Source: SCRT01 sp036379455 (lineage in GTDB: Bacteria > Pseudomonadota > Gammaproteobacteria > Nevskiales > Nevskiaceae). Taken from it: a stretch of DNA of 64,000 nucleotides. Shown here piece after piece: positions 9,110-18,684 of this stretch. A model generated the notes under the pieces. The model was given only the letters and a program-made list of their open reading frames with translations, had not been told where the DNA came from and did no database searches. The DNA lies in the NCBI GenBank assembly GCA_036379455.1, contig DASVGQ010000146.1, positions 9,393 through 73,392 on the forward strand, written 5' to 3'. Position 1 is the stretch's first letter. Every line of letters starts with the position of its first letter. The translations under genes were made by a program, and so were the position numbers.

Positions 9110-9511
9110 CTATCTCGCCCCCATGACTTCCCGCAGCTTTGCCGTGTCGACGTACTGCTGGAACCTGGTTACCTTGCCGTTTTTCACATCCCACACGTGG
9201 CAAACTTGGGCGTCCAGGCTCTTCCCTGTCGCCTTGTACCGCCCGCTGTAGCGGGCTTCAACGATGACGCTGCTGCCGGCATCGTGAAATGACTTCGGGT
9301 GGACGGTGAAACCGTCCCACTCCGCACCCAGTCGCACGAACAAATTGTTCAGGATGGCGTCCGGTCCAACCCACGCCTCGCCGCTCGGCATGTACGGGTT
9401 GCTCTCCGCGTCGTGCCAGTGGATGTCCGGGCTCATCAGGCCAAGAACGGTCGGGATGTCCCCACGCTCCAGAGCGTCGTAGAGATTCTTCACAAGGCTT
9501 GTGTTGTCCAT
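9110..9511 (-). CDS. SnoaL-like (NTF2 superfamily) protein
   Basis: A 133-residue single-domain protein of the SnoaL/NTF2-like cone fold. Family features are the N-terminal helix LVKNLYDALERGDIPTVLGL, DIHWHDAES, the middle GPDAILNNLF and a C-terminal HVWDVKNGKVTRFQQYVDT. Members act as small hydrolases, isomerases or ligand-binding proteins; no substrate can be assigned. The start is the ATG at 9511; the open frame extends upstream into sequence that does not look coding. Confidence 0.8.
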   Translation of the reverse strand: MDNTSLVKNLYDALERGDIPTVLGLMSPDIHWHDAESNPYMPSGEAWVGPDAILNNLFVRLGAEWDGFTVHPKSFHDAGSSVIVEARYSGRYKATGKSLDAQVCHVWDVKNGKVTRFQQYVDTAKLREVMGAR

Positions 9512-9932
9512 TGCGTTTCCCGTCGTATTTGAGCCGCAGCCGTCGTTATTCGACGCAGCTGCCCCGCTGACGCAGAGATGAAACCAGCAGCGCGGGGACC
9601 ACACCCGTACGATGAAGTTCGCCCGCGTCCCCTCGCGACGCGAACGCGAAAGGGTGTAGATGATGCACCAACGGGATCCCGCAGCCTGGTTAAGGGCCCG
9701 CGTGCCCGTCGCCAGAACTTGGCGACAGGTGACGAGCGTGGGGTCGGCTGACAGGCCGGACTCTGTGCAAGTCTGGGCGGGAAGGCCACCTCCACACCAG
9801 TGTTCACGCGATGAAAACCCGGGCGCTCCGTTGGCCGTAACGCGCGGAAATCACGTGGCCATGTGCTCGCAGCGTTACTCACATTCAGCTTGCGACACAT
9901 CACGGATCTTTCCGGCATGTGTCGTGCAAGAG
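9512..9932. other. Non-coding stretch between the SnoaL-like gene and the ssrA terminator
   Basis: About 420 bases without a credible gene. It holds a perfect 7-bp hairpin at 9708-9726 (GTCGCCA, 5-base loop, TGGCGAC) with no T-run. I looked for cobalamin, TPP and RNase P RNA landmarks and found none. It could hide a structured RNA, but I cannot name one. Confidence 0.4.
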
Positions 9933-9973
9933 AAAGGCCGAGACCCTGCATTTTGTTGAGGGTTCCGGCCCTT
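9933..9973 (-). terminator. ssrA terminator
   Basis: A 15-pair stem (9933-9947 with 9959-9973; one mismatch and two or so G-T pairs) lies 24 bases downstream of the tmRNA CCA end on the minus strand and is followed by a T-rich TTTCTCTT segment. Position and form fit an intrinsic terminator for ssrA. Confidence 0.65.
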
Positions 9974-9997
9974 GCTGGATGCCGCTGGATTGTGAAA

Positions 9998-10355
9998 TGG
10001 TGGAGTTGGCGGGAATCGAACCCGCGTCCGACAACCTTCCGTCCTTCGCTCTACATGCGTAGCCACGTCTTTGGTTTTCGTCGCACGCTTCCGGACTGGC
10101 ACGGATCGCGTTCGCTTATCCACTTTGGGATTTAGCGGATCGACCAGTGGCCTGTCTTACCGCGAGTTGGTGTAGGTCGACGATCGATTCAGCGGCACCA
10201 ACACCGGCTGGTCGATCGCTCACAGCGGTTTAGGCTGCGAGGGCGTAGTTGGAGTCGTTCGCAACTAAGCTTGTTTGCCTTCGAGTTTTACGAGGACGAA
10301 AGCACCTCGGCATGCACGTCGGAGTTCCAATCGCCGTCGAAGCCATGTCACCCCC
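9998..10355 (-). ncRNA. ssrA: tmRNA (one-piece)
   Basis: A 358-base transfer-messenger RNA that rescues stalled ribosomes with SmpB. The 5' end reads GGGGGTGACATGGCTTCGAC, the classic tmRNA start, at 10355 downwards. The 3' end is a T-arm GGTTCGATTCCCGCC followed by AACTCCACCA, with the CCA encoded at 9998-10000. The acceptor stem pairs apart from one G-A mismatch and one G-T pair. The resume frame encodes the tag ANDSNYALAA. smpB lies immediately upstream on the same strand, the standard gammaproteobacterial arrangement. Confidence 0.97.
10230..10262 (-). other. tmRNA tag-peptide reading frame
   Basis: Ten codons plus TAA inside ssrA: GCG AAC GAC TCC AAC TAC GCC CTC GCA GCC, giving ANDSNYALAA. 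E. coli has ANDENYALAA; the single change is Glu4 to Ser, and the resume codon is GCG instead of GCA. The ALAA end is the ClpXP/ClpAP degron. Confidence 0.93.
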
Positions 10356-10464
10356 TATGCGTCGGAACAGCATAACACGCGATACGGGATCGGTGACGTC
10401 AGCCGCGGCTCATCCGCGGACCCGGCGCAGAGGATTGGCGGGTGACTGCGGTGTTTGCCGTGGA

Positions 10465-10950
10465 TCAGCTTGAATGACGCAGGATGCGAGCCTTGTCCCG
10501 CTGCCAATCCCGCTTCTTTTCGGTCGCCCGCTTGTCATGCTGCTTCTTGCCCTTGGCGAGGCCTATCGAGAGCTTTGCGCGGCCGCGCGTCCAGTGAAGA
10601 TCAAGTGGAACGAGCGTATACCCGGCACGTTCCACCTTGCCGATGAGCATGGCGAGCTCTTTGCGCGTCAGCAGCAGCTTGCGCGTGCGATCGGGCTGAG
10701 GATGGACGTGCGTCGAAGCCTGCAGAAGTGGAATGACGTGACCGCCGAGCAGCCAGGCTTCGCCGTTCTTGATGATCACGTAGGCGTCCGAGATCTGTGC
10801 CTTGCCGACCCGCAGGCTCTTGACTTCCCAGCCCTCGAGGACGATGCCCGCCTCGAAGGTCTCCTCGATGAAGTAATCGAAGCGCGCCCGTCGGTTCTGC
10901 GCGATCAGCCGGGGCTTGCCCTCGGCGCGGGCTTTGTGCGGACTCGGCAT
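10465..10950 (-). CDS. smpB: SsrA-binding protein
   Basis: A 161-residue SmpB, the tmRNA partner that brings it to stalled ribosomes. Hallmarks are IAQNRRARFDYFIEETFEAG, LEGWEVKSLR, ISDAYVIIKNGEAWL and a basic C-terminal tail (KGKKQHDKRATEKKRDW) that enters the decoding centre. It is followed by ssrA on the same strand about 110 bases away. Its start codon is only 18 bases from the divergent rnfH start, so the promoters must overlap coding sequence. Confidence 0.97.
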   Translation of the reverse strand: MPSPHKARAEGKPRLIAQNRRARFDYFIEETFEAGIVLEGWEVKSLRVGKAQISDAYVIIKNGEAWLLGGHVIPLLQASTHVHPQPDRTRKLLLTRKELAMLIGKVERAGYTLVPLDLHWTRGRAKLSIGLAKGKKQHDKRATEKKRDWQRDKARILRHSS

Positions 10951-10968
10951 CGCGGCATTATACGGAGC

Positions 10969-11250
10969 GTGGACAGCACGCCTTCATCACGCATCACCGT
11001 GGAAGTCGCTGCGGCGTGGCCGGACCATCAACAGCTGGTTTCAGTGACGCTGGAAGCCGGCGCGATGGTGCGCGATGCACTTGCCGAGGCGGGTTTCGGG
11101 ACGAAGGCGCCGATCGGTATCTTCGGGCGTGTCGTCGATCCGGACCATGTGCTGCAGAGCGGGGATCGCGTCGAGCTTTATCGTCCACTGACAGCCGATC
11201 CGAAACAGGCGCGCCGGAAGCGCCTCGCTGCTGCCAAGAAGCGGGTCTAG
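10969..11250 (+). CDS. rnfH: RnfH family (RatB-like) ubiquitin-fold protein
   Basis: A 93-residue RnfH/RatB family protein with a beta-grasp fold. Landmarks are ITVEVAAAWPDHQQLVSVTL, APIGIFGRVVDPDHVLQSGD and RVELYRPLTADPKQARR. The start is a GTG at 10969, since the frame upstream is smpB shadow; GGAG lies very close to it, so a later GTG at 10999 is possible. In most gammaproteobacteria ratA precedes it; ratA is absent here. It overlaps the convergent bamE stop by 4 bases. Confidence 0.88.
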   Translation: MDSTPSSRITVEVAAAWPDHQQLVSVTLEAGAMVRDALAEAGFGTKAPIGIFGRVVDPDHVLQSGDRVELYRPLTADPKQARRKRLAAAKKRV

Positions 11251-11720
11251 CGGGGGCCGGTGGCCGTCGGCACGGGGACGCTCGCTCCTGAACGGCCGGG
11301 CGTGCGCTGATCCCTCTCGGTCTCGAACTGGATAGCTTGGCGTTCGAGCGCCAGAGCCTGAGCGTCCGCCGCGCGCGTCTTGTCGGCCGCGGCGATGTCG
11401 TTCACGCCGACCATTTTCGACAGCTTGCCGTCGGTGAACAGCAGGCTGACGTTGCGGCTGGACACCGCGCCGTGTGGGCTCTTGTAGTAGCTCAGGTAGT
11501 CCCAGCGGTTGTTCTGGAAGGGGTTGCTCGCGATCGGCGTACCCATGACGTATTGCACCTGCTGCTGCGTCATGCCGAGCTGCAGCTTCTCGAGCTGCGA
11601 CTGCTGGATGACGTTGCCTTGGCGGATCGGCAGGCGGTAGACGATCGCGCAACCGACAAGCAGCAATGCCGAGGTGGGGGCGAGAATGTATCGTAAGAGG
11701 CGTCTTGCTGGCAGTCGCAT
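11247..11720 (-). CDS. bamE: Outer membrane assembly lipoprotein BamE
   Basis: A 157-residue BamE (SmpA) lipoprotein of the BAM complex that inserts beta-barrels into the outer membrane. A signal peptide ends in a lipobox (LLLVGC, Cys about residue 24), followed by the SmpA/OmlA domain: GNVIQQSQLEKLQLGMTQ, VMGTPIASNPFQNNRWDYLS and LLFTDGKLSKMVG. A proline- and alanine-rich tail of about 45 residues extends beyond the E. coli form. It is divergent from fur, with 59 bases between the starts, the usual arrangement. Confidence 0.94.
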   Translation of the reverse strand: MRLPARRLLRYILAPTSALLLVGCAIVYRLPIRQGNVIQQSQLEKLQLGMTQQQVQYVMGTPIASNPFQNNRWDYLSYYKSPHGAVSSRNVSLLFTDGKLSKMVGVNDIAAADKTRAADAQALALERQAIQFETERDQRTPGRSGASVPVPTATGPR

Positions 11721-11779
11721 CGCGGTCCTGAGGCTCGACGAGGTGGGATAATAACGCCAAACACTGTGAGGTCGTAGCC

Positions 11780-12229
11780 GTGGAATCCAAGGACTTGCGC
11801 AGCGCCGGGCTGAAGGTGACGCTACCGCGCCTGAAGATTCTGGAGATGCTGGAAAACAGTACCGACCGGCATCTCTCGGCCGAGGACATCTACCGCGGCT
11901 TGATGGACACCGGTGAGGAGATCGGTCTTGCCACCGTCTATCGCGTCCTGACGCAGTTCGAGACCGCCGGCCTCGTGATCCGGCATCACTTCGAGGGCGG
12001 CCGCGCCGTGTTCGAGCTGGAACGCGGCTATCACCACGACCATATGGTGTGCCTGCGGTGCGGCCACGTCGCCGAGTTCCGGGACGAGGTCATCGAGCGG
12101 CGGCAGCGCGAGAAGGCCAAGGAGCTGGGCTTCAAGCTGATGGACCACAGCCTCATCATGTACGGTGAATGCGAGGTGCAGGATTGTCCGCATCTCGCGG
12201 AGCGTCGCGATCACGAAGGAACGCACTGA
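11780..12229 (+). CDS. fur: Ferric uptake regulator Fur
   Basis: A 149-residue Fur repressor. The N-terminal winged helix (about residues 1-85) contains RHLSAEDIYRGLM and IGLATVYRVLTQFETAGLV. The metal/dimer domain has the HHDHMVCLRCGHVAEF motif with its metal-site His cluster and structural Cys pair, plus a C-terminal CEVQDCPH pair. The start is GTG at 11780; no upstream ATG fits. It senses Fe(II) and represses iron uptake genes. I could not identify a clear Fur box in the 59-base bamE-fur gap. Confidence 0.96.
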   Translation: MESKDLRSAGLKVTLPRLKILEMLENSTDRHLSAEDIYRGLMDTGEEIGLATVYRVLTQFETAGLVIRHHFEGGRAVFELERGYHHDHMVCLRCGHVAEFRDEVIERRQREKAKELGFKLMDHSLIMYGECEVQDCPHLAERRDHEGTH

Positions 12230-12281
12230 GAGCGCATCCGCGCTCGCCGTCTAGGAAGCGGTCTTGGATCCGCGGACGGCG
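12230..12281. terminator. Possible terminator between fur and opgH
   Basis: Two stems follow the fur stop: GAGCGC/GCGCTC at 12230-12245 and CGCCGTC/GACGGCG at 12245-12281. There is no T-run. fur and opgH converge here, so a termination function is plausible but weakly supported. Confidence 0.3.
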
Positions 12282-12402
12282 CTCGCGCCGATCCCCTGCA
12301 TGCTTCGTCAACGCCGGCTCCAATTGCAAGCGCGCGGCGATGACTGGTCGGGGGGATTGACAGTACGCAAACGTGCCAGCAACGCCTCCTGCACCGACTG
12401 CG

Positions 12403-14871
12403 TCAGGCTTTGACCGGCCGCGGCCCGCGCCGCAATTCCGTGTGCAGCAGCGACAGCGTCAATGGATCGTTCAACAGCGTCTCGCGGGCGCGTTCGTCGA
12501 GGGCGCGCAGACCGTCCTTCATGGCCGACTCCAGCAGCTTTGCGCGCTCCGCTGCGGTTCCAGCTGGCCGGATCGGCCGCGGTTCACCGCTCGCGCACAT
12601 GAGCGCGTTGATGGCGGGGTCCATCACAGCATCGTGGAATGAAGGCTCCTGCGCTGCGTTCGTGGCGTAGCGTGCCGTGGCACGCAGCGGGGCCGGTGGA
12701 TCGTATTCTTCGGGGATGAGCAGCAGCCGGTGCCTTCGTGCTGCCCTGCCAAGGGACGTGCGGCTCGAGTAGACGGATAGCGGCACGGAGACGATCAGGG
12801 CGCCGACGATGGGGGCCAGCCACCAGAGATACCCTGGGTTTGCCCAGTACACGCCGCCGGCCCAGATGACCCCGAGGGCGGTGTCGAAGGCGTGATGCGA
12901 CAACGCCATGCGCCAGGACGTCTCGGCGTCGCCGCGCGGCGGCGACTTCCACTGGGTGCCGAAGCCGGTGAGCGCGAAGAGCACGAAGCGCGTGTGGAAC
13001 AGCATGCGGATCGGTGCCAGCAGCGTCGAAAACGCGAGTTCGAGCACGACGCTCACGAGCAGCCGGAAGGCGCCCCCGAAGGCGCGCGCGCCCTTCGCAA
13101 TGATGAGAATCGCGGCGAGGAACTTGGGCAGAAACAGCAGGAGCGCAGTCGCCGAGAACAGCGCGATTGCCCAGCCCGGATGCCACTCGGGCCACAGGGG
13201 GAAAAGCTGGTAGGGGTGCGTGAAATACTGCGGCGGCTGGACCGTGCGGATGACGAGGATCGCGGTCGACAACAGCAGGAAACCGAACCATAGCGGCGCC
13301 GACAGGTAGGCCATCACGCCGGTCATGAAGATGACGCGGTGCGCGGGCTGCAGGCCCTTCGCCAGGAACAGGCGGAAGTTCATCAGGTTCCCCTGGCACC
13401 ACCGCCGGTCGCGTTTGAGCTCGTCGAGCAGGTTGGGCGGCATCTCCTCGTAGGAGCCCGGCAGGTCGTAGGCGATCCATACGCCCCAGCCCTTGCTGCG
13501 CATGAGCGCGGCTTCCACGAAGTCGTGCGACAGGATCTCGCCGGCCAGCGCGCCGTGCCCGGGCAGGCGTCCCAGCGCGCAGTGCCGGATGAAGGGCGCT
13601 ACGCGAATGATCGCGTTGTGTCCCCAGTAGTGGCTCTCGCCAAGCTGCCAGAAGTGCAACCCGGCCGTGAACAGCGGCCCGTACACGCGCGTCGCGAACT
13701 GCTGGAAGCGCGCGTAGAGCGTGTCATGGCCGGCCGCGCGCGGAGCGGTCTGCACGATGCCGGCGTTCGGGTGTGCCTCCATCACCTGGACCAGCCGTTG
13801 AAGGCAGGTGCCGCTCATGACCGAATCGGCGTCGAGGACCACCATGTAGCGATAACGGCCACCCCAGCGCCGGCAGAAGTCGGCGATGTTCCCGCTCTTG
13901 CGCTTGATCCGGTTGACGCGATGCCGGTAGAAGATGCGGCCGTAGCCGTCGAGGGTCTCGCACAGCTGTCGCCATGCGGTCAGCTCCGCCACGCGCGCGT
14001 CGGCGTTGCTGGTGTCGCTGAGCACGAAGAAATCGAAATGCGGCAGCATCCCCGCGTCGGCGACCGACTCGTAGGTGGCGCGCAGGCCGGCGAAGACGCG
14101 CGTCACGTCCTCGTTGTAGATGGGCATGACGAGAGCGGTGCGTGCCTCGGCTGCAATCGGCACGTCGCGTGGCGTGTCACGCTCGATGTTGTAGCGGTCG
14201 CGTCCGAGCAGCAGAGACGCGAAGCCCATCATGGCGGTCCAGAAACCGAAGGAAATCCACGCAAACAGCACGGCGTAGATGGCCAGCTCCGCAAGCTCCA
14301 GCCCGGTCGTGCCGTGGTACGGCAGAACTGCGGTCAGATAGTAGGAAGCGAGATAGGTCTGGCCGACGATGAGCAGCGTGAGCAGGAACCGGCGCCGGCG
14401 ACCCGCGCCTTTCCATGAACGCCTCGGGCGCGGCGCCGGAGGGTCCGGGCGGTGGCGGTTCGCGAGCTGCCCGCGGCCGCCGATGAGCCGCCGCCAGAGC
14501 CAGCGCGCCAGACGCTTGACGGGGTTGTTGGACCACGGCGTCGGGACCATCGTCGCGCGCGCCAGCGGAGGCGTCGTGATGAGGCGTACGCGCCCGTTGG
14601 CAGACTCATTGAAGATCGGCGCATCAAACGCGTGGGGCCGTCCATAGGCTCGTTCCAGCCGCGTGCGCACCGTCGCATAGCCGGCGTTGAATGTGCCGGT
14701 GCCGCCGCGCAGCGGCAAATCCGCGCGCTGCGATGTCGCGTCCGGCGCGCCGCCGAGCGCGGCCGCTTGCGCTTCGGGCTGCCCCGGGTCAAGCGTGTAT
14801 GGGGAAACAGGGGCGTCGCGCTGGGCGACAGCGGGCGACGCGGTCAGGTCGGAGGAACGATGTAGCTCCAT
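12403..14871 (-). CDS. opgH: Glucans biosynthesis glucosyltransferase H
   Basis: An 822-residue OpgH (MdoH), the inner-membrane GT2 glucosyltransferase that makes the beta-1,2-glucan backbone of osmoregulated periplasmic glucans from UDP-glucose. A long cytosolic N-terminus leads to the first membrane pair (about 160-215). The catalytic domain has VMPIYNEDVTRVFAGL, VLDADSVMSG (DxD-type) and DRRWCQGNLMNF (QxxRW-type). Several C-terminal membrane spans follow. The start is the ATG at 14871, overlapping the opgG end by 28 bases, so translation is probably coupled. Confidence 0.95.
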   Translation of the reverse strand: MELHRSSDLTASPAVAQRDAPVSPYTLDPGQPEAQAAALGGAPDATSQRADLPLRGGTGTFNAGYATVRTRLERAYGRPHAFDAPIFNESANGRVRLITTPPLARATMVPTPWSNNPVKRLARWLWRRLIGGRGQLANRHRPDPPAPRPRRSWKGAGRRRRFLLTLLIVGQTYLASYYLTAVLPYHGTTGLELAELAIYAVLFAWISFGFWTAMMGFASLLLGRDRYNIERDTPRDVPIAAEARTALVMPIYNEDVTRVFAGLRATYESVADAGMLPHFDFFVLSDTSNADARVAELTAWRQLCETLDGYGRIFYRHRVNRIKRKSGNIADFCRRWGGRYRYMVVLDADSVMSGTCLQRLVQVMEAHPNAGIVQTAPRAAGHDTLYARFQQFATRVYGPLFTAGLHFWQLGESHYWGHNAIIRVAPFIRHCALGRLPGHGALAGEILSHDFVEAALMRSKGWGVWIAYDLPGSYEEMPPNLLDELKRDRRWCQGNLMNFRLFLAKGLQPAHRVIFMTGVMAYLSAPLWFGFLLLSTAILVIRTVQPPQYFTHPYQLFPLWPEWHPGWAIALFSATALLLFLPKFLAAILIIAKGARAFGGAFRLLVSVVLELAFSTLLAPIRMLFHTRFVLFALTGFGTQWKSPPRGDAETSWRMALSHHAFDTALGVIWAGGVYWANPGYLWWLAPIVGALIVSVPLSVYSSRTSLGRAARRHRLLLIPEEYDPPAPLRATARYATNAAQEPSFHDAVMDPAINALMCASGEPRPIRPAGTAAERAKLLESAMKDGLRALDERARETLLNDPLTLSLLHTELRRGPRPVKA

Positions 14872-16421
14872 GTTTCAGACACCGTGTTGTCGCCCGATCG
14901 CAGATAGGCCCGCAGTTCGACCGGCTTGCGCGTATCGACGTGCTTGATCTTCAGGTACAGCCGCCAGCCGCCGGTGTGGCTATTGTGGACCACTTGCTGG
15001 CCCAGTATTTCGCCGTTGGCGTCAGTCGAGATCACGCCCTCGACCGGCGCATCCGGTGGCAGTGCGGAGAGCGCCGGGCCCGCGAAATCGATGACGAATC
15101 CGGTGCCCGAGCCCGGGTCCGGCGCGAAGTCGTTGCCGGCGCGCGTCTGTGTGACCCACGCGGAGGGTGGCAGCGTCATCTGTTCACCCTGCCACTCGAC
15201 TCGGTAGGCGAGGTCCAGCGGCGTCTGCGGGCGGGGCGGCTGCGCGGGCGCCCAGAAGACGAAGGCGTTGTCGTGGGTGTCGTCCGGCGTCGGCAGTTCG
15301 ATCAACTCGATGCGCCCGGCGCCCCAGTCGCCCACCGGCGTGACCCAGACGCTGGGGCGCTCCTCGTAGTGGCCCTGCAGGTCCTGATAGGCCTTGAAAT
15401 CCCGCTCGCGCTGCATGAGCCCGAAGCCCTGCGGGTTGGTCATGGAAAAGGAGGTGATCAGCAGGCGTGCCGGGTTGATGAGGGCGCGCCACAGCCATTC
15501 GCCCGTTCCCGAGTGGATCTGCAGGCCGTCGGCATCGTGGACTTCCGGCCGGTAGCTGCTCCCGCCGCGTGCTGGCTGGTTGGCGCCGTACAGGTACATG
15601 CTGTTCAGCGGTGCCAATCCGAGCACGGTCACATAGTCGCGCAGATAGATGCGCGCCCGCACCTCGACGCGGGTGTTCCGGCCCGGATACACGACGAAGC
15701 GATAGGCCGCCGTGGCGCGCTTTGAATCCATCAGCGCGTCGATCACCATCGCGCGTTCCTTGGCCGCCGGGCGTTCGATCCAGAATTCGGTGAAGCGGGG
15801 GAATTCCTCGCCTGACTGCAGCCCCGTGTCGATGGCCAGGCTGCGTGCGGAGGTGCCCGCGGTCTGGCCCTCGCCGAGGCCGTAGAACAAGTTGGCGCCC
15901 TGGAAGGACAGGACCTTCTGGTCATGCTCCGAGAGCGGCGGCACGTGCCCGCGCGCCACCGCGGGGAAACGGTAGTAGATGGTCAGGCCGGAGAAGCCCG
16001 CCTTGTCCAGCGCCTGCGTCGAAAGTTTCGTTCCGCCGAGATCGAAGTCGTCCGGGCGGAACGTCACGGGGTGAACGCCGTGCGCATCCACCTCGTTGAT
16101 CTTCACCGCATCGCGATAGATTCCACCGACCAGCGAGAAGCCGACGCTGAACGGCCCGCCGGCGTCCGCCCAGAGCCGCGCCGCGCGCTTGTATTGAATG
16201 CGCTGGTATTCGGCGTGGTCGAGCGCCGTCAACGCGGCGGGCGATGCGGTCGTGGGCTTGCGATAGGGCTCCTGCGCGAGCTTCTGCGCCATCGCCTGTA
16301 CGGTCGTGAAGCTGAACGCCGCGTGTGCGGGCAGATTTGCGGCGAGCAGTGCGAGCAGCAGGACGGCAGGCCACGAGAGGCGCAGGCATCGGCGCCCCCT
16401 CGAAGGATCGATTCGTCGCAT
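14844..16421 (-). CDS. opgG: Glucans biosynthesis protein G
   Basis: A 525-residue periplasmic OpgG (MdoG) needed for periplasmic glucan synthesis. A signal peptide (basic start, then PAVLLLALLAANLPAHA, cleavage near residue 35) precedes a beta-sandwich of the MdoG family: QYKRAARLWADAGGPFSVGF, GLTIYYRFP, EEFPRFTEFWIERP and a C-terminal Ig-like domain ending WSYIVPPT. It forms the opgGH operon with the next gene and follows rnt by only 3 bases, so all three may be cotranscribed. Confidence 0.95.
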   Translation of the reverse strand: MRRIDPSRGRRCLRLSWPAVLLLALLAANLPAHAAFSFTTVQAMAQKLAQEPYRKPTTASPAALTALDHAEYQRIQYKRAARLWADAGGPFSVGFSLVGGIYRDAVKINEVDAHGVHPVTFRPDDFDLGGTKLSTQALDKAGFSGLTIYYRFPAVARGHVPPLSEHDQKVLSFQGANLFYGLGEGQTAGTSARSLAIDTGLQSGEEFPRFTEFWIERPAAKERAMVIDALMDSKRATAAYRFVVYPGRNTRVEVRARIYLRDYVTVLGLAPLNSMYLYGANQPARGGSSYRPEVHDADGLQIHSGTGEWLWRALINPARLLITSFSMTNPQGFGLMQRERDFKAYQDLQGHYEERPSVWVTPVGDWGAGRIELIELPTPDDTHDNAFVFWAPAQPPRPQTPLDLAYRVEWQGEQMTLPPSAWVTQTRAGNDFAPDPGSGTGFVIDFAGPALSALPPDAPVEGVISTDANGEILGQQVVHNSHTGGWRLYLKIKHVDTRKPVELRAYLRSGDNTVSETWSYIVPPT

Positions 16422-16424
16422 GGG

Positions 16425-17084
16425 TCAGATGTGGACCGCAGACTCCGCGGCGTTCGATACCAGGCTGCGGTAGACCGGCTGCATGCGGTTGAGCAGCAGG
16501 CAGAACAGCTCCGCCGTACGCTCGGCGTCGTAGATCGCCGAGTGCGCCTCGTTGGTGTCGAAGGCGAGGTCGGCCGCTTCCACCGCGCGCGACAGCACTG
16601 TCTGTCCCAGCGCGGCGCCCGCCAGTGTGACGGTGTCGAACACCGAGAATGGATGGAAGGGGTTGCGCCTCGTGCCGCTTCGCGCCACCGCCGCATTGAT
16701 GAAACCGAGGTCGAAGTGGGCGTTGTGCCCGACCAGGATCGCGCGCGAGCATCCGTGCTCGGCTACCGCACGGCGCACCGGCTTGAAAATCCGTGACAGC
16801 GCTTCCGGCTCGTCCACGGCCATGCGCAGCGGGTGATCCGGCTTGATATGGTTGACTTCGAGCGCCGCCGGCTCGATGTGGGCACCCTGGAAGGCCTTGA
16901 CTTGCACCGCATACGTCGCACCTCGCGACAGATTGCCGGCTTCGTCCATTTCCACCATGACCGCCGCTACTTCGAGCAAGGCGTCCGTCTGCGCATTGAA
17001 ACCGCCGGTCTCGACGTCTACCACGACCGGCAGGAAGCCTCTGAAGCGTGAGGCGATGCGGTGTTCGGGCGACGGCGAAGGCAT
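16425..17084 (-). CDS. rnt: Ribonuclease T
   Basis: A 219-residue DEDDh-family 3'-5' exoribonuclease that trims tRNA and other stable RNA 3' ends. The catalytic motifs are VVVDVETGGFN (Exo I), ILVGHNAHFDLGFIN (Exo II) and EAHSAIYDAERTAELF (Exo III, with His before YDAE). EVNHIKPDHPLR is a typical RNase T block. The start is the ATG at 17084. It is divergent from argG across about 180 bases. Confidence 0.94.
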   Translation of the reverse strand: MPSPSPEHRIASRFRGFLPVVVDVETGGFNAQTDALLEVAAVMVEMDEAGNLSRGATYAVQVKAFQGAHIEPAALEVNHIKPDHPLRMAVDEPEALSRIFKPVRRAVAEHGCSRAILVGHNAHFDLGFINAAVARSGTRRNPFHPFSVFDTVTLAGAALGQTVLSRAVEAADLAFDTNEAHSAIYDAERTAELFCLLLNRMQPVYRSLVSNAAESAVHI

Positions 17085-17267
17085 GGGAAACGGGGCTCTG
17101 GAAAATCAAGGCGATAAGCGGAGACTATAGCATCGCGATGCCGTACCGAAGGCGGCGCGCGGCTATACTCCGCGGGCGTTTCCGGTGGGCACTCGTCGCC
17201 GTACTACGGCGTCTGCGCCGAGGACCGCGCGGCATGGTGGAAGCTCGATCTGCAAGGGGATGTATCG

Positions 17268-18482
<1,215 letters not shown>

Positions 18483-18684
18483 GAGGTTCGTGCGGGGTGG
18501 TCGCGGGGTAGCGTGGCGCTGGTCAAGCCTCCTTCCGGATTGGCTCGGCGCGGGCGCCGTCCGCGCCAGGAACTGCGAAGGGCGGTGCGAGTTTCGTGCG
18601 CCGCGGCGTCGTTGGACACGCAGAATGCGTTCTGCTTAGATCACGCGCTCGCGCCGCGACCGTGGCGCCTGACGCGGAGGTGAC

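Noticed and set aside
9512..9932. Possible riboswitch or RNase P RNA upstream of the ssrA terminator
   Set aside because: No B12 box, TPP core or RNase P conserved core was found, and the nearest downstream gene is not of a matching type.
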